NCBI GenBank assembly: GCA_047972135.1
Contig: JBKEAJ010000079.1
Span: forward strand, 1 to 33,755
Direction of reading: 5' to 3'
Length of the DNA: 33,755 nt
Origin: JBKEAJ01 sp047972135
GTDB taxonomy: Bacteria > Bacteroidota > Bacteroidia > Bacteroidales > Prolixibacteraceae
Under the pieces are notes generated by a model. It made no database searches, was not told the origin of the DNA, and saw only the letters and a list, made by a program, of their open reading frames with translations. This document shows positions 7,209-15,872 of the stretch, in pieces; the stretch's first letter is position 1; every line of letters starts with the position of its first letter. A program made the translations under genes and the position numbers.

Positions 7209-8127
7209 GCTTGTTTATTACCATATCCCGAGAAACCTTCATTTTCGATACATTCGGACGTGTCGACAGCACCGAAAGCACTATCGACGCCACACTAAAA
7301 CATATCAGCACGAGCGTAGGAATAACCAAGAAAGCATTAGACTGACTGTCCAACTTTGGCACTAAAGTACCAAGTGCAACCGAAATGATGATGGCATTTA
7401 CCGAAAGTAGAATGTTTGCTTTTGTATCGGCAATGAAACTGAGGTCAACATGGTTTTTCAGCTCTACTCTAAATAGGGTCTCAATGCCTCTGCCCGGCTT
7501 GCTGATGCCTTTCTTCTTTGCCTCTTTGGCAAGAACTTTATCTATCTTCTGCTGAACCTTAAAGAGATTCAGCTCCTTATGCGCCTGCCAAACCTGTTGT
7601 GCGTAGTGGGTGTAGTACTTATGACTGCGCAGAAATTCTAAATTTTCCCTCTGCCAGTCAATCTCCGAAATATCCTCTCCCTGCTTCATACTAAGCTCTG
7701 TACGCAGATGCTCTGCAACTATCATAAAATCCTCTGATGCCAAATGCCCACTGTCGGCATCTTTAAGAATATTCTCTAGTACATTGTGAGGCTCAACTCC
7801 TGACTTTGTACTCAATATCAACTGTCTTACCACATCTAATTGCTCTGCACTCAAACCTTTGTCGGAAAGAAAAGCGAGAGCCTGCCTTGCGCTGTCCTCC
7901 TCATGCCCCTCATCTTTAAGGGTGAAGCCTACGTCATGAAACCATGCCGCCAACTGCACTAAGATAGTATCTGCCTCTCCACACCCTTCTTCTTTGGCTA
8001 AGACTAAGGCATAGTCTACCACCCTGCGTGTATGGATTATATTGTGATAATAGTTCTTGGGAGAGAGCTTCGTACTTAGTAGATTAGAAACAAAAACCTC
8101 CGTCTGCTGTAAAACATCTGCCGTCAT
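7195..8127 (-). CDS. HD-domain phosphohydrolase fused to DUF5706 membrane effector, frameshifted
   Basis: Residues 1-210 are an HD phosphohydrolase domain with the metal residues in place: H32 (NIIHTRRV), H64-D65 (AAWFHDVGF), H75 (EGHEED), and D123/D125 (LKDADSGHL). Residues 220-300 are the first part of DUF5706, the membrane domain of Pycsar effectors, with TRVELKNHVDLS-like sequence (RVELKNHVDLSFIADTKANI) and two transmembrane helices (about 243-263 and 271-295). The family normally has about 390 residues. Here the frame closes after INKHVFR, and the rest continues in the +1 frame at 6975-7208. The architecture suggests hydrolysis or sensing of a nucleotide coupled to a membrane response. 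No cyclase gene is visible nearby, so this is not a demonstrable Pycsar system. It could be a recent pseudogene, an assembly error or a recoded gene. Confidence 0.8.
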   Translation of the reverse strand: MTADVLQQTEVFVSNLLSTKLSPKNYYHNIIHTRRVVDYALVLAKEEGCGEADTILVQLAAWFHDVGFTLKDEGHEEDSARQALAFLSDKGLSAEQLDVVRQLILSTKSGVEPHNVLENILKDADSGHLASEDFMIVAEHLRTELSMKQGEDISEIDWQRENLEFLRSHKYYTHYAQQVWQAHKELNLFKVQQKIDKVLAKEAKKKGISKPGRGIETLFRVELKNHVDLSFIADTKANILLSVNAIIISVALGTLVPKLDSQSNAFLVIPTLVLICFSVASIVLSVLSTRPNVSKMKVSRDMVINKHVFR

Positions 8128-8154
8128 AACATTTTATGCAATTAAAATCAGGCG

Positions 8155-8185
8155 CAAACATAAGCAAGAGATGGAATATTGTAAA
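8155..8185 (-). promoter_or_regulatory. Candidate promoter of the HD-DUF5706/GAF pair
   Basis: On the minus strand a TATGTTTG box (8155-8162) fits TAnnTTTG exactly. TTTA (8182-8185) lies 19 bases upstream as a one-mismatch -33 element. Transcription would start near 8148, about 20 bases before the ATG at 8127. Pattern-based inference. Confidence 0.4.
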
Positions 8186-8238
8186 GAAGAAGTCTGCCGA
8201 AGTGGACAAAGTCAAAGCTGAAATGGACAGTACATGTC

Positions 8239-8698
8239 CTATTTTATTGCTAGTAGTTCCTTAATCCATGCATTGAAGCGAGGACATTTCTTACGTATTT
8301 TTTCAAGACCTATTTCTTGTGCCAATAGTGAGCCATACACAATTTTGTTATAATCTGCTATAATCCCATCTAAACGTTTAGACGGAGCCGTGTCTTTCCC
8401 ATCATTAATATCCTCCGGGTTAGCAAATAATTTATTAATTTTGTGGAGTTGCGAGCGGTCTAATTCACTATACTCAAAATTATTCTCAATTACAGAAATA
8501 TCACTAAACAGCAGACTCTCAAACTCGTGCAACTGTATATAAAGGAATGAACCTATGACGGATATCTGCATCTAGGGATTCACACATTGCTTGCTCTAAA
8601 AATGAAACAACTTCACTTTTGTTTCTGAAAGATTGTGCTTCATCCCATCTTGGAAACTTGTGTCGGGCATATATATCGTAGTAATCAATATCATACTG
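8239..8698 (-). pseudogene. DUF4276 family protein, 5'-truncated and frameshifted
   Basis: The last 110 codons (from 8571) carry the DUF4276 signature: YIQLHEFESLLFSD, FANPEDINDGKDTAPSKRL, and IGLEKIRKKCPRFNAWIKEL. Upstream in another frame is the preceding part (DIDYYDIYARHKFPRWDEA...LDADIRHRFIP). The two halves join as RFIP-YIQLHEFE if one T is removed near 8543. Farther upstream that frame hits a TAA at 8699-8701, and the family's N-terminal part is missing. It is therefore both truncated and shifted. DUF4276 proteins often accompany AAA ATPases in accessory or defence loci; no intact partner remains here. The next gene (HD-DUF5706) begins 111 bases downstream. Confidence 0.8.
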
Positions 8699-8813
8699 TT
8701 AATCACTTTATATTGATAGAATACTAGCAAAAGTAATAAAAACAAATGTAAGACTGTAATTTGTCCAAAAATTGCAGCATCGTCAACTACATCTTTCGAC
8801 TTTCACGCTCTAA

Positions 8814-10121
8814 CTACTTCTTTCTCATAAAGATATTTATCGGCACGCCTGTGAACTCAAAGTGCTCTCGCATTTTGTTCTCCAAAAAACGCTTGTAGGG
8901 TTCTTTGACGTATTGTGGCAGGTTGCAATAGAAGGCAAAACTCGGAGTGTAGGTGGGCAACTGTGTTATGTATTTGATTTTTACATACTTACCCTTCAAT
9001 GCTGGTGGTGGATTTTGATTTATCACCTCAAGCATCACATCGTTAAGCTCCGAAGTCTTGATTTTCTTAGTCCTATTATTAAAAACATCCATCGCCACTT
9101 CCAAAGCCTTGTGTATCCTCTGCTTTGTCAGTGCCGAGATAAATACAATCGGAATGTCTGTAAATGGTGCAGTACGCTCCAAGATAGCCTTCGTAAATAT
9201 ATTGGTGGAGTGATTATCTTTTTCGACCAAATCCCACTTGTTGACCAATACCACAACTCCCTTGCTGTTTTTCTTCATCAAGTGGAAAATACTTAAATCC
9301 TGAGCTTCCACACCTCGCTCGGCATCAATCATCAGCAGGCAAACATCGGAATGCTCGATGGCTCTCACAGACCTCAACACCGAATAGTACTCCAAATCCT
9401 CGTGTACTTTGGCCTTCTTCCTCAGACCCGCAGTGTCGGTGATATAAAATTCGTAGTTGAACTTATTGTACTTGGTTTCGATCGAGTCGCGTGTTGTTCC
9501 GGCAACATCTGTAACTATGTGTCTCTCCTCGCCTATCAGGGCATTGATAAACGACGATTTCCCTACGTTGGGTCTCCCCACTACGCAAATTCGTGGAATG
9601 TGGCTGTCCTCAATTTCTACTGCATCCTTTGGAAACAGCTTCACAGCAGCATCTAGCAAGTCGCCCGTGCCGCTGCCATTCATTGCCGAAATAGCATACA
9701 ACTCGCCAAAACCCAAACCATAAAACTCCATCGCTTCGTTGGTGTTTATCGGAGTGTCGACCTTGTTTGCCACCAACAGCACAGGCCTCGTCTGACGACG
9801 TAGTATGTTGGCAATGGCATCGTCAAGATCGGTAATACCATTCTGAACATCAACCATAAACATTATAACATCAGCCTCGTCAATAGCAAGAGCCACCTGC
9901 TTTCTTATCTCGCCCTCAAACACATCGTCGGAGTTGGTTACGTAGCCACCAGTGTCTATCACCGAAAACGGCACTCCCGTCCAGTCCGACTTGCCGTACT
10001 GCCTGTCGCGGGTAACTCCTGCCACCTCGTCGACAATGGCATGACGCATACCTGTCAACCTATTGAAAAGTGTTGACTTACCTACATTTGGTCTTCCTAC
10101 TATGGCGATTATATTACTCAT
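8814..10121 (-). CDS. der: Ribosome biogenesis GTPase Der (EngA)
   Basis: Essential double GTPase required for maturation of the 50S subunit. Two G domains in tandem are visible: GRPNVGKS at residues 9-16 with DTGGY and NKVD, and GRPNVGKS at 182-189 with DTAGL and NKWD. The C-terminal KH-like domain ends FTGVPINIFMRKK, the normal Der ending. Length (435) is typical. The start at 10121 gives MSNIIAIVGRPNVGKS, as in relatives. It follows era with only 3 bases between them, so the two ribosome-assembly GTPases form an operon with era first. Confidence 0.97.
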   Translation of the reverse strand: MSNIIAIVGRPNVGKSTLFNRLTGMRHAIVDEVAGVTRDRQYGKSDWTGVPFSVIDTGGYVTNSDDVFEGEIRKQVALAIDEADVIMFMVDVQNGITDLDDAIANILRRQTRPVLLVANKVDTPINTNEAMEFYGLGFGELYAISAMNGSGTGDLLDAAVKLFPKDAVEIEDSHIPRICVVGRPNVGKSSFINALIGEERHIVTDVAGTTRDSIETKYNKFNYEFYITDTAGLRKKAKVHEDLEYYSVLRSVRAIEHSDVCLLMIDAERGVEAQDLSIFHLMKKNSKGVVVLVNKWDLVEKDNHSTNIFTKAILERTAPFTDIPIVFISALTKQRIHKALEVAMDVFNNRTKKIKTSELNDVMLEVINQNPPPALKGKYVKIKYITQLPTYTPSFAFYCNLPQYVKEPYKRFLENKMREHFEFTGVPINIFMRKK

Positions 10122-10124
10122 CCC

Positions 10125-11009
10125 TTAATTAAAATCGTAGCCAAAATCACGGAGAGAACGCTCGTCCTTGCGCCAATCCTCCTTAACCTTAACATACAGT
10201 TGCAAATATATTTTCTTGGTAAAAAACTCCTCAAGGTCTGCCCTCGCTTCAGTGCCTACCCATTTCAGCTTTTGTCCCTTATGTCCGATTATTATGCCCT
10301 TCTGCGTGTTGCGCTCCACAAAAATGATTGCCCTAATATGAATAATATCAGTAGCTTCCTTAAATTCCTCCACCTTTATTTCTACTGCATAGGGTATCTC
10401 CTTTTTGTAATGAAGCAGTATTTTCTCCCTCACTATCTCCTCAACAAAAAAACGCTCGTTGCGGTCGGTCAGCGCATCCTTCTCAAAGAAAGGCGGAGAC
10501 TCGGGAAGCAGCTCCAATATCTTATCGAAAATCGGGCTGATATTAAACTTGCGTAGGGCTGAAATAGGCACAATGTAGGCACCGGGAAAGGTCGCTTCCC
10601 AAAAGCTGAACTTCTCGTTTATCTCCGCATCGTTGGAATTGTCTATCTTGTTGATTACCAAAATAATTGGTACGCCTGCATTCTTGCACTTCTCTATGTA
10701 GTCGGCATTTTTGTCCTGAGTTTCGTAAATGTCTGTTACATACAAAATTACATCCGCATCGCCCAAGGCTCCGTTCACATATTCCATCATCTGCTCCTGC
10801 AACTTATACGCAGGCTTGAGGATACCCGGAGTGTCGGAATAAACAATCTGAAAGTCCTCGCCATTCACTATCCCTTTAATCCGGTGGCGGGTAGTCTGCA
10901 TCTTCGATGTGATGATAGACAACTTCTCGCCCACCAAAGCATTCATCAATGTTGACTTACCAACGTTGGGATTACCTACAATATTTACAAATCCTGCCCT
11001 ATGCGCCAT
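10125..11009 (-). CDS. era: GTPase Era
   Basis: Membrane-associated GTPase that binds the 3' end of 16S rRNA during 30S assembly. The G domain has GNPNVGKS (residues 12-19), DTPG and NKID. The C-terminal KH domain has GIIIGHKGQKLKWVGTEARADLE and the Era ending WRKDERSLRDFGY. I start it at the ATG at 11009 (MAHRAGFVNIVGN), giving 294 residues, the normal length. The frame is open to an earlier ATG at 11081, but a TATATTTG box on the minus strand at 11030-11037 would place the transcript start between the two. der follows after 3 bases. Confidence 0.95.
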   Translation of the reverse strand: MAHRAGFVNIVGNPNVGKSTLMNALVGEKLSIITSKMQTTRHRIKGIVNGEDFQIVYSDTPGILKPAYKLQEQMMEYVNGALGDADVILYVTDIYETQDKNADYIEKCKNAGVPIILVINKIDNSNDAEINEKFSFWEATFPGAYIVPISALRKFNISPIFDKILELLPESPPFFEKDALTDRNERFFVEEIVREKILLHYKKEIPYAVEIKVEEFKEATDIIHIRAIIFVERNTQKGIIIGHKGQKLKWVGTEARADLEEFFTKKIYLQLYVKVKEDWRKDERSLRDFGYDFN

Positions 11010-11029
11010 ATCTCTCAAAAAGTAAGCTG

Positions 11030-11037
11030 CAAATATA
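11030..11037 (-). promoter_or_regulatory. Candidate -7 box for era-der
   Basis: TATATTTG on the minus strand, an exact TAnnTTTG. Transcription would start near 11023, about 14 bases before the era ATG at 11009. No convincing TTTG was seen at the -33 position. Confidence 0.35.
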
Positions 11038-11061
11038 CGAAGAATAAAATTGGAGTGGAGT

Positions 11062-11163
11062 CTAGTCGATAAACACATCATCCTTTATTACTTCTTTGCA
11101 TCTTACAATTTCTATATTGGTCAGATTTTCAAAGACTCTTACTATTCGTGCTTTATCTTTCAT
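11062..11163 (-). CDS. Possible 33-codon ORF upstream of era
   Basis: Starts ATG (MKDKARIVRVFENLTNIEI) and ends IKDDVFID before TAG. Its start overlaps the stop of a 54-codon frame upstream in an ATGA arrangement (11160-11163), the usual form for coupled translation. It overlaps the possible longer 5' extension of era but not the start chosen for era. I do not recognise a family. It may be a real small gene, debris, or chance. Confidence 0.2.
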   Translation of the reverse strand: MKDKARIVRVFENLTNIEIVRCKEVIKDDVFID

Positions 11164-11324
11164 TTACACTCGCATGCAGACTCTCCATCACCACCCAACA
11201 ACATCCACTGATTATTTCCGTCTAAATTATCATTGCCCTCAGGATATGGAACAAGATAGATTATGCAGTCTTTATCTTCCGGGATGCCTTCTTCTACACA
11301 ACAAGCACTGCCTTCCGCCTCCAC
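11160..11324 (-). CDS. Possible 54-codon acidic, cysteine-containing ORF after nrdG
   Basis: Opens with GTG inside the 3' end of nrdG (11324) and reads EGIPEDKDCIIYLVPYPEGN, then a Gly/Asp-rich part, to ACECK before TGA. It is acidic with five cysteines. The stop overlaps the next ATG as ATGA. Composition looks more protein-like than chance, but no family is recognised and the GTG start is weak. The 284-base gap between nrdG and era is otherwise without a gene. Confidence 0.2.
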   Translation of the reverse strand: MEAEGSACCVEEGIPEDKDCIIYLVPYPEGNDNLDGNNQWMLLGGDGESACECK

Positions 11325-11812
11325 AGCACCACTTCACCTGCTTTCAGCGACCTCTGCACATCGACTATACGCTGATTACTGCTACCTCGAAACTGCAAAT
11401 CGGAGTCGTGCAGGGCTTCCATATACCTGCCGTCAACAAGCACATCAATATAAGGAAGTATTTTCGATAGGCGCTTGGAATGAACCACATGCTCAAAGAT
11501 ATATCCAGTGTAACACCAAATATTTTTGGAAGTTTCTTTCTTAATTCTCTTTGCCAATTCGGTAAAACCTTCAATTTGCATCAAGGGGTCGCCACCCGAA
11601 AAGGTAACGTTAGAAAACTCTTCCTGCTTAACAACAGCCAATATATCATCAATGGAACGAGAGTTGCCACCGTCTTCATCCCAAGACTGCGGATTGTGGC
11701 AGCCTTTGCATTTATGAGTGCAGCCTGCACCGTAGATAGAAGTGCGGAAGCCCGGTCCATCTACTGTTGTACCTCGCACGATATCCAATATCGATAAATT
11801 ATTCATGAACAA
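11294..11812 (-). CDS. nrdG: Anaerobic ribonucleotide reductase activating protein NrdG
   Basis: Radical-SAM enzyme that makes the glycyl radical on NrdD. The iron-sulfur cluster motif is C31-x3-C35-x2-C38 (GCTHKCKGCHNPQSW). The SAM-binding TFSGGDPL block follows near residue 68. The C-terminal half contains the partly conserved IDVLVDGRYMEAL. The 172-residue length is slightly long but normal. The start at 11812 overlaps the end of nrdD by 14 bases (an ATG two codons later, at 11806, would overlap by 8), so translation is probably coupled. Confidence 0.95.
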   Translation of the reverse strand: MFMNNLSILDIVRGTTVDGPGFRTSIYGAGCTHKCKGCHNPQSWDEDGGNSRSIDDILAVVKQEEFSNVTFSGGDPLMQIEGFTELAKRIKKETSKNIWCYTGYIFEHVVHSKRLSKILPYIDVLVDGRYMEALHDSDLQFRGSSNQRIVDVQRSLKAGEVVLWRRKAVLVV

Positions 11813-14012
11813 CTCGGTCTTTTAGTTCTGCCAACTTGGCTCCATTCCATCGGTCGGTTGTCCCCACCAAATACCCTGTTATGCGTTGCAAGCAGTCTAC
11901 ATTAGTGCTGCCACACTTCGGACACATCTCCAAGCTATCGTCAGCATTTTCATATCCGCACTCCATACAGCGATTACGATTATGGTTGATTGAGGCATAG
12001 CCGATATTGTACTTGTCCATCATATCTACAATCGTCATAATGGCTTCGGGATTGTGCGTGGCATCGCCATCTACTTCTGCATAGAAAATATGCCCACCTC
12101 GTGTCAATTCGTGATAGGGAGCTTCGGTCTTGGCTTTGTGTTGTGCGCTACAATTGTAATACACCGGAACGTGGTTCGAGTTGGTGTAGTAATCTCTGTC
12201 GGTAATTCCTTTTATTTCGCCAAAATCCTTTCTGTCTCTACCCGTAAACCTACCTGCAAGCCCTTCGGCAGGGGTTGCCAACACACTGTAATTATGCTGA
12301 TACTGCTCAGAGAAACCGCTGATGCAGTCTCTCATGTGAGTGATAATCTTCAAACCCAGCTCCTGAGACTTCTCATCTTCGCCGTGATGCTTGCCGACAA
12401 GTGCAACCAAAGCCTCTGCTAGTCCTATATAACCAATTCCTAATGTACCTTGATTAATAACCTTCTCAATAGTATCTTCTCCTTCCAAGTGCTCGCTGTT
12501 TTCCCAAAGCACTGACATTAACAGCGGAAATTGCTTTGGCGCAGCTGTTTTCTGAAACTCAAATCTGTTATGCAACTGCAAAGCTGCCAAATCCAACATA
12601 TTGTCCAGCTTCGTGAAAAATGCATCAATGCGTTCTTGCTCGCTCCCTGCATCTCGACACTCCAATGCCAAGCGCACAAGGTTTATCGTAGAAAAAGATA
12701 GATTCCCCCTGCCTATTGACGTTTTCCTGCCAAAGCGGTTTTCGAATACTCTCGTACGGCAACCCATCGTTGCTACTTCATATTGGTATCTGAGAGGATC
12801 GTCAGCTCTCCAGTCTTCATGCTGATTGAAAGTAGCATCAAGATTTACAAAGTTTGGAAAAAAGCGACGTGCACTAACTTTACAAGCCAATTGATACAAG
12901 TCATAATTTTTATCTTCGGGTAGATAACTCACTCCTCTTTTCTTTTTCCATATCTGTATCGGAAAAATTGCCGTAACTCCGTCGCCAACACCCTCATAGG
13001 TACTGTTTAGCAACTCTCTGATTACACAACGCCCTTCGGCAGAAGTGTCAGTCCCGTAGTTTATAGAGCTGAACACCACCTGATTACCACCACGAGAATG
13101 AATGGTATTCATATTGTGAATAAATGCTTCCATCGCCTGATGGACACGGACTACCGTACGATTAATAGCATGCTGTAGCAGCCGCTCGTAGCCTTTCAGC
13201 TCCCCTAAATCCTTTTTTATATAATCTTTTATCTCAAGCTCATACAAATGCTCATAATCCTCACCGTTTATACTTTCCAAATTCTTCAACTCTTCGATAA
13301 AACTCTTGCGCACAAAGGGCGCAAGATAGAAATCGAACGCAGGTATAGCCTGCCCTCCATGCATTTCGTTTTGTGCCGTTTCGAGAGATATACACGCCAG
13401 CATACTTGCCGTTTCAATGCGCTTGGCAGGGCGAGACTCGCCATGCCCGGCAACAAAACCTTTATTCAGTATGTGGTCTAAGGGATGCTGTACGCAGGTG
13501 AGACTTTTTGTCGGATAATAGTCTTTATCGTGAACATGTATGTAGTTCTTACGCACCGCCTCTTTCACCTCAGAAACTAGAAGATAATCATCAACAAAAG
13601 GCTTGGTAGTCTCGCTTGAAAATTTCATCATCATCCCTGCAGGAGTATCGGCATTCATATTGGCATTCTCACGAGTAATGTCATTAGACTTGGCTTCGAT
13701 AATCTCCAAAAACATATCACGGGTCTTTGCCTTTCGTGCCACATTACGTTGGTCTCGATAAGAGATATACTTCTTGGCAACTTCCTTGCGAGGACTGTTC
13801 ATCAACTCCAGCTCCACCCAATCCTGTATCTGCTCCACTGTCATCTGCTCGCCTCCCTTACAGTAAATGCGATCGCAGATACTTTTTACCAACGACGAGT
13901 CTTCACCCGCGTCTGTTTGCAACATCGCCTTACGTATTGCCGTCATTATTTTCTCCTCATTAAACCCAACAACACGTCCGTCTCTCTTTACTACCGTCTG
14001 AATCATAATCAA
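11799..14012 (-). CDS. nrdD: Anaerobic (class III) ribonucleoside-triphosphate reductase NrdD
   Basis: Reduces ribonucleoside triphosphates to dNTPs without oxygen, using a glycyl radical and formate-type reductant. An ATP-cone allosteric domain occupies about residues 5-95 (VVKRDGRVVGFNEEKI). The catalytic barrel follows. The C-terminal zinc site has cysteines 682, 685, 697 and 700 (NRCMECGYEN, MCPKCGS). The glycyl radical is G713 in RITGYLVGT. Length 737 is normal. The start is at 14012, or two codons later at 14006. nrdG overlaps its end. The presence of nrdDG fits an anaerobe. Confidence 0.97.
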   Translation of the reverse strand: MIMIQTVVKRDGRVVGFNEEKIMTAIRKAMLQTDAGEDSSLVKSICDRIYCKGGEQMTVEQIQDWVELELMNSPRKEVAKKYISYRDQRNVARKAKTRDMFLEIIEAKSNDITRENANMNADTPAGMMMKFSSETTKPFVDDYLLVSEVKEAVRKNYIHVHDKDYYPTKSLTCVQHPLDHILNKGFVAGHGESRPAKRIETASMLACISLETAQNEMHGGQAIPAFDFYLAPFVRKSFIEELKNLESINGEDYEHLYELEIKDYIKKDLGELKGYERLLQHAINRTVVRVHQAMEAFIHNMNTIHSRGGNQVVFSSINYGTDTSAEGRCVIRELLNSTYEGVGDGVTAIFPIQIWKKKRGVSYLPEDKNYDLYQLACKVSARRFFPNFVNLDATFNQHEDWRADDPLRYQYEVATMGCRTRVFENRFGRKTSIGRGNLSFSTINLVRLALECRDAGSEQERIDAFFTKLDNMLDLAALQLHNRFEFQKTAAPKQFPLLMSVLWENSEHLEGEDTIEKVINQGTLGIGYIGLAEALVALVGKHHGEDEKSQELGLKIITHMRDCISGFSEQYQHNYSVLATPAEGLAGRFTGRDRKDFGEIKGITDRDYYTNSNHVPVYYNCSAQHKAKTEAPYHELTRGGHIFYAEVDGDATHNPEAIMTIVDMMDKYNIGYASINHNRNRCMECGYENADDSLEMCPKCGSTNVDCLQRITGYLVGTTDRWNGAKLAELKDRVVHE

Positions 14013-14072
14013 GCTATTTTTGCATAAAATTTACACGAGAACACAAATAAATTGCAATCGTTTTTACACTTG

Positions 14073-14080
14073 CAAATGTA
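14073..14080 (-). promoter_or_regulatory. Candidate -7 box for nrdDG
   Basis: TACATTTG on the minus strand, an exact TAnnTTTG, about 60 bases before the nrdD start. The best -33 candidate 21 bases upstream is CTTG (14102-14105), a poor match. I saw no clear NrdR-box pair near it. Confidence 0.3.
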
Positions 14081-14370
14081 GCCTTTATATCAAAAAAGAA
14101 ACAAGAAAACGGGAAACTATTTTTCAACAAAGAGTTAATAAATTCCCGAAACCAAAATTCAAACACCCAAGTATCAAGCAATTATATTTTCAAGAACACT
14201 GAAAAGTTTACAGAAATGTTCAGATTCTTGAAATATCCAGATATCTCTAGTTGCAATAAAGATGTTTATAAACAAGATATGCTCAACAACTCCATATTCA
14301 AAAATCGTAACCTTCGAAAGAGCAAGAATATAATCTTAATTTTCTTGAGTCTCCCAAATATTTAGTCACA

Positions 14371-14406
14371 TTTGAGCTTATAATCCTAAGAAGTTCATTA
14401 CCTTTG
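14371..14406 (+). promoter_or_regulatory. Candidate promoter of mpl
   Basis: TTTG at 14371-14374 and TACCTTTG (exact TAnnTTTG) at 14399-14406. The 24-base spacer is longer than the usual 19-21. Transcription would begin near 14413, about 70 bases before mpl. Confidence 0.35.
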
Positions 14407-14481
14407 TGTTTTCTTGTTGTTAAGACGAAATTACTAAGCGCATGCACTTAGTAATCAGGCGATAACAAAATAAAAACATAT

Positions 14482-15843
14482 ATGCGAATTCATTTTATTG
14501 CAATAGGTGGCAGTGCAATGCACAACCTCGCTATTGCACTACATAAAAAGGGCTTTGAAATAAGCGGCAGCGACGATGCCGTGTTCGAACCATCACGAAG
14601 CAGACTTGAACAATACGGTTTACTTCCCAAAGAATTTGGTTGGCATCCCGAAGTTTTAAACAAAACAATAGATGCCGTGATACTAGGAATGCACGCCCGC
14701 ATCGACAACCCCGAACTACTAAAGGCTCAGGAATTAGGATTGAAAATCTACTCTTATCCCGAATACCTCTACGAGCAAACCAAAGACAAACTACGGGTAG
14801 TCATTGGCGGTTCGCATGGCAAAACGTCTATAACCTCCATCATAATGCACGTATTGAAAGAGAATAATGTGGCTTTCGACTATATGGTGGGCGCAAAACT
14901 AGAGGGTTTCGACACTATGGTCTCGCTGAGCAAAGACAGCAAAATAGCAATCTTTGAGGGCGACGAGTACCTGTCCTCGCCAATTGACCGCCGTCCGAAG
15001 TTTCATCTTTATCATCCGCATGTCGCATTATTGAGTGGCATTGCATGGGATCATATCAATGTATTTCCCACTTTTGACAACTACTTGGAGCAATTCAGCA
15101 TTTTTGTCAATCTGATAGAAAAGGATGGTTCTTTGTTCTTCTTCGGTGGCGACAAATATTTGCAAGACATTACCAACAATATACGCAAAGACATTCATGC
15201 AGAGGCATATACAGAACATCCCTCAATTATAAGAAAAGGTCAGACTTTTCTACTAAACGCAGACAAAGAGATTGCAATTAAAGTATTTGGCGAACATAAC
15301 CTACAAAACATCGCAGGAGCAAAACTAGTGTGTAATAAAATCGGTGTAACAGATGAACAATTCTACAAAGCACTCAGTAGCTTTAGTGGGGCTGCTCGCC
15401 GACTGCAACTATTGGCATCAAACGACAAATGCAATGTGTATTACGACTTTGCCCATTCGCCCTCAAAACTCGAAGCCACCACAAAAGCCGTAAAAAAACA
15501 ATTTGCCGACAGGAAACTTGTTGCAGTAATGGAACTCCACACTTTCAGCTCACTAAAAAAAGAGTTTCTGCCTCAATATAAAGGCTGCATGGACGAAGCA
15601 GATGAGGCGTTTGTGTACTTCGACCCAAAAACAATAGAACACAAAAAACTAGAACCAATAACTGCAGAACAAGTGGCAAAAGCCTTTGCAAAAACAGACT
15701 TACAGGTGTTCACCAACTCCGACGAACTTTTCGATACCATAAAATCTAAACATTGGAAAGATGCAAATCTCCTGCTTATGACCTCGGGAACTTTCTCGGG
15801 CAAAGACTTACAGGAAACTGCTAACGGAATATGCAATATCTAA
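14482..15843 (+). CDS. mpl: UDP-N-acetylmuramate:L-alanyl-gamma-D-glutamyl-meso-diaminopimelate ligase Mpl
   Basis: Mur-ligase-family enzyme of peptidoglycan recycling; it joins recovered tripeptide to UDP-MurNAc. The N-terminal Rossmann domain begins MRIHFIAIGGSAMHNLA, the Mpl/MurC opening. The ATP-binding P-loop is GGSHGKTS (residues 109-116), with EGDEY and the ASP-box-like YYDFAHSPSKLEATT downstream. Length 453 is typical of Bacteroidota Mpl, and MHARIDNPEL supports Mpl over MurC. The S9 peptidase gene starts 29 bases after its stop, so the two may be cotranscribed. Confidence 0.93.
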   Translation: MRIHFIAIGGSAMHNLAIALHKKGFEISGSDDAVFEPSRSRLEQYGLLPKEFGWHPEVLNKTIDAVILGMHARIDNPELLKAQELGLKIYSYPEYLYEQTKDKLRVVIGGSHGKTSITSIIMHVLKENNVAFDYMVGAKLEGFDTMVSLSKDSKIAIFEGDEYLSSPIDRRPKFHLYHPHVALLSGIAWDHINVFPTFDNYLEQFSIFVNLIEKDGSLFFFGGDKYLQDITNNIRKDIHAEAYTEHPSIIRKGQTFLLNADKEIAIKVFGEHNLQNIAGAKLVCNKIGVTDEQFYKALSSFSGAARRLQLLASNDKCNVYYDFAHSPSKLEATTKAVKKQFADRKLVAVMELHTFSSLKKEFLPQYKGCMDEADEAFVYFDPKTIEHKKLEPITAEQVAKAFAKTDLQVFTNSDELFDTIKSKHWKDANLLLMTSGTFSGKDLQETANGICNI

Positions 15844-15872
15844 GACTGAATATCAACCAACAAAAAGACACA

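Larger units (their letters stand above)
14013..14481. other. Divergent spacer between nrdD and mpl
   Basis: About 470 AT-rich bases without a credible gene. It holds the nrdD -7 candidate at 14073-14080 and an mpl promoter candidate at 14371-14406. Nothing resembling a tRNA or a known riboswitch was seen in the remainder. Confidence 0.6.

Noticed and set aside
5237..8698. Complete Pycsar anti-phage system
   Set aside because: No pyrimidine cyclase gene is visible, and the effector-type gene is an HD fusion interrupted by a frameshift.
14013..14481. Riboswitch or tRNA in the long nrdD-mpl spacer
   Set aside because: No cloverleaf, TPsiC-like motif or recognisable aptamer core was found on either strand.
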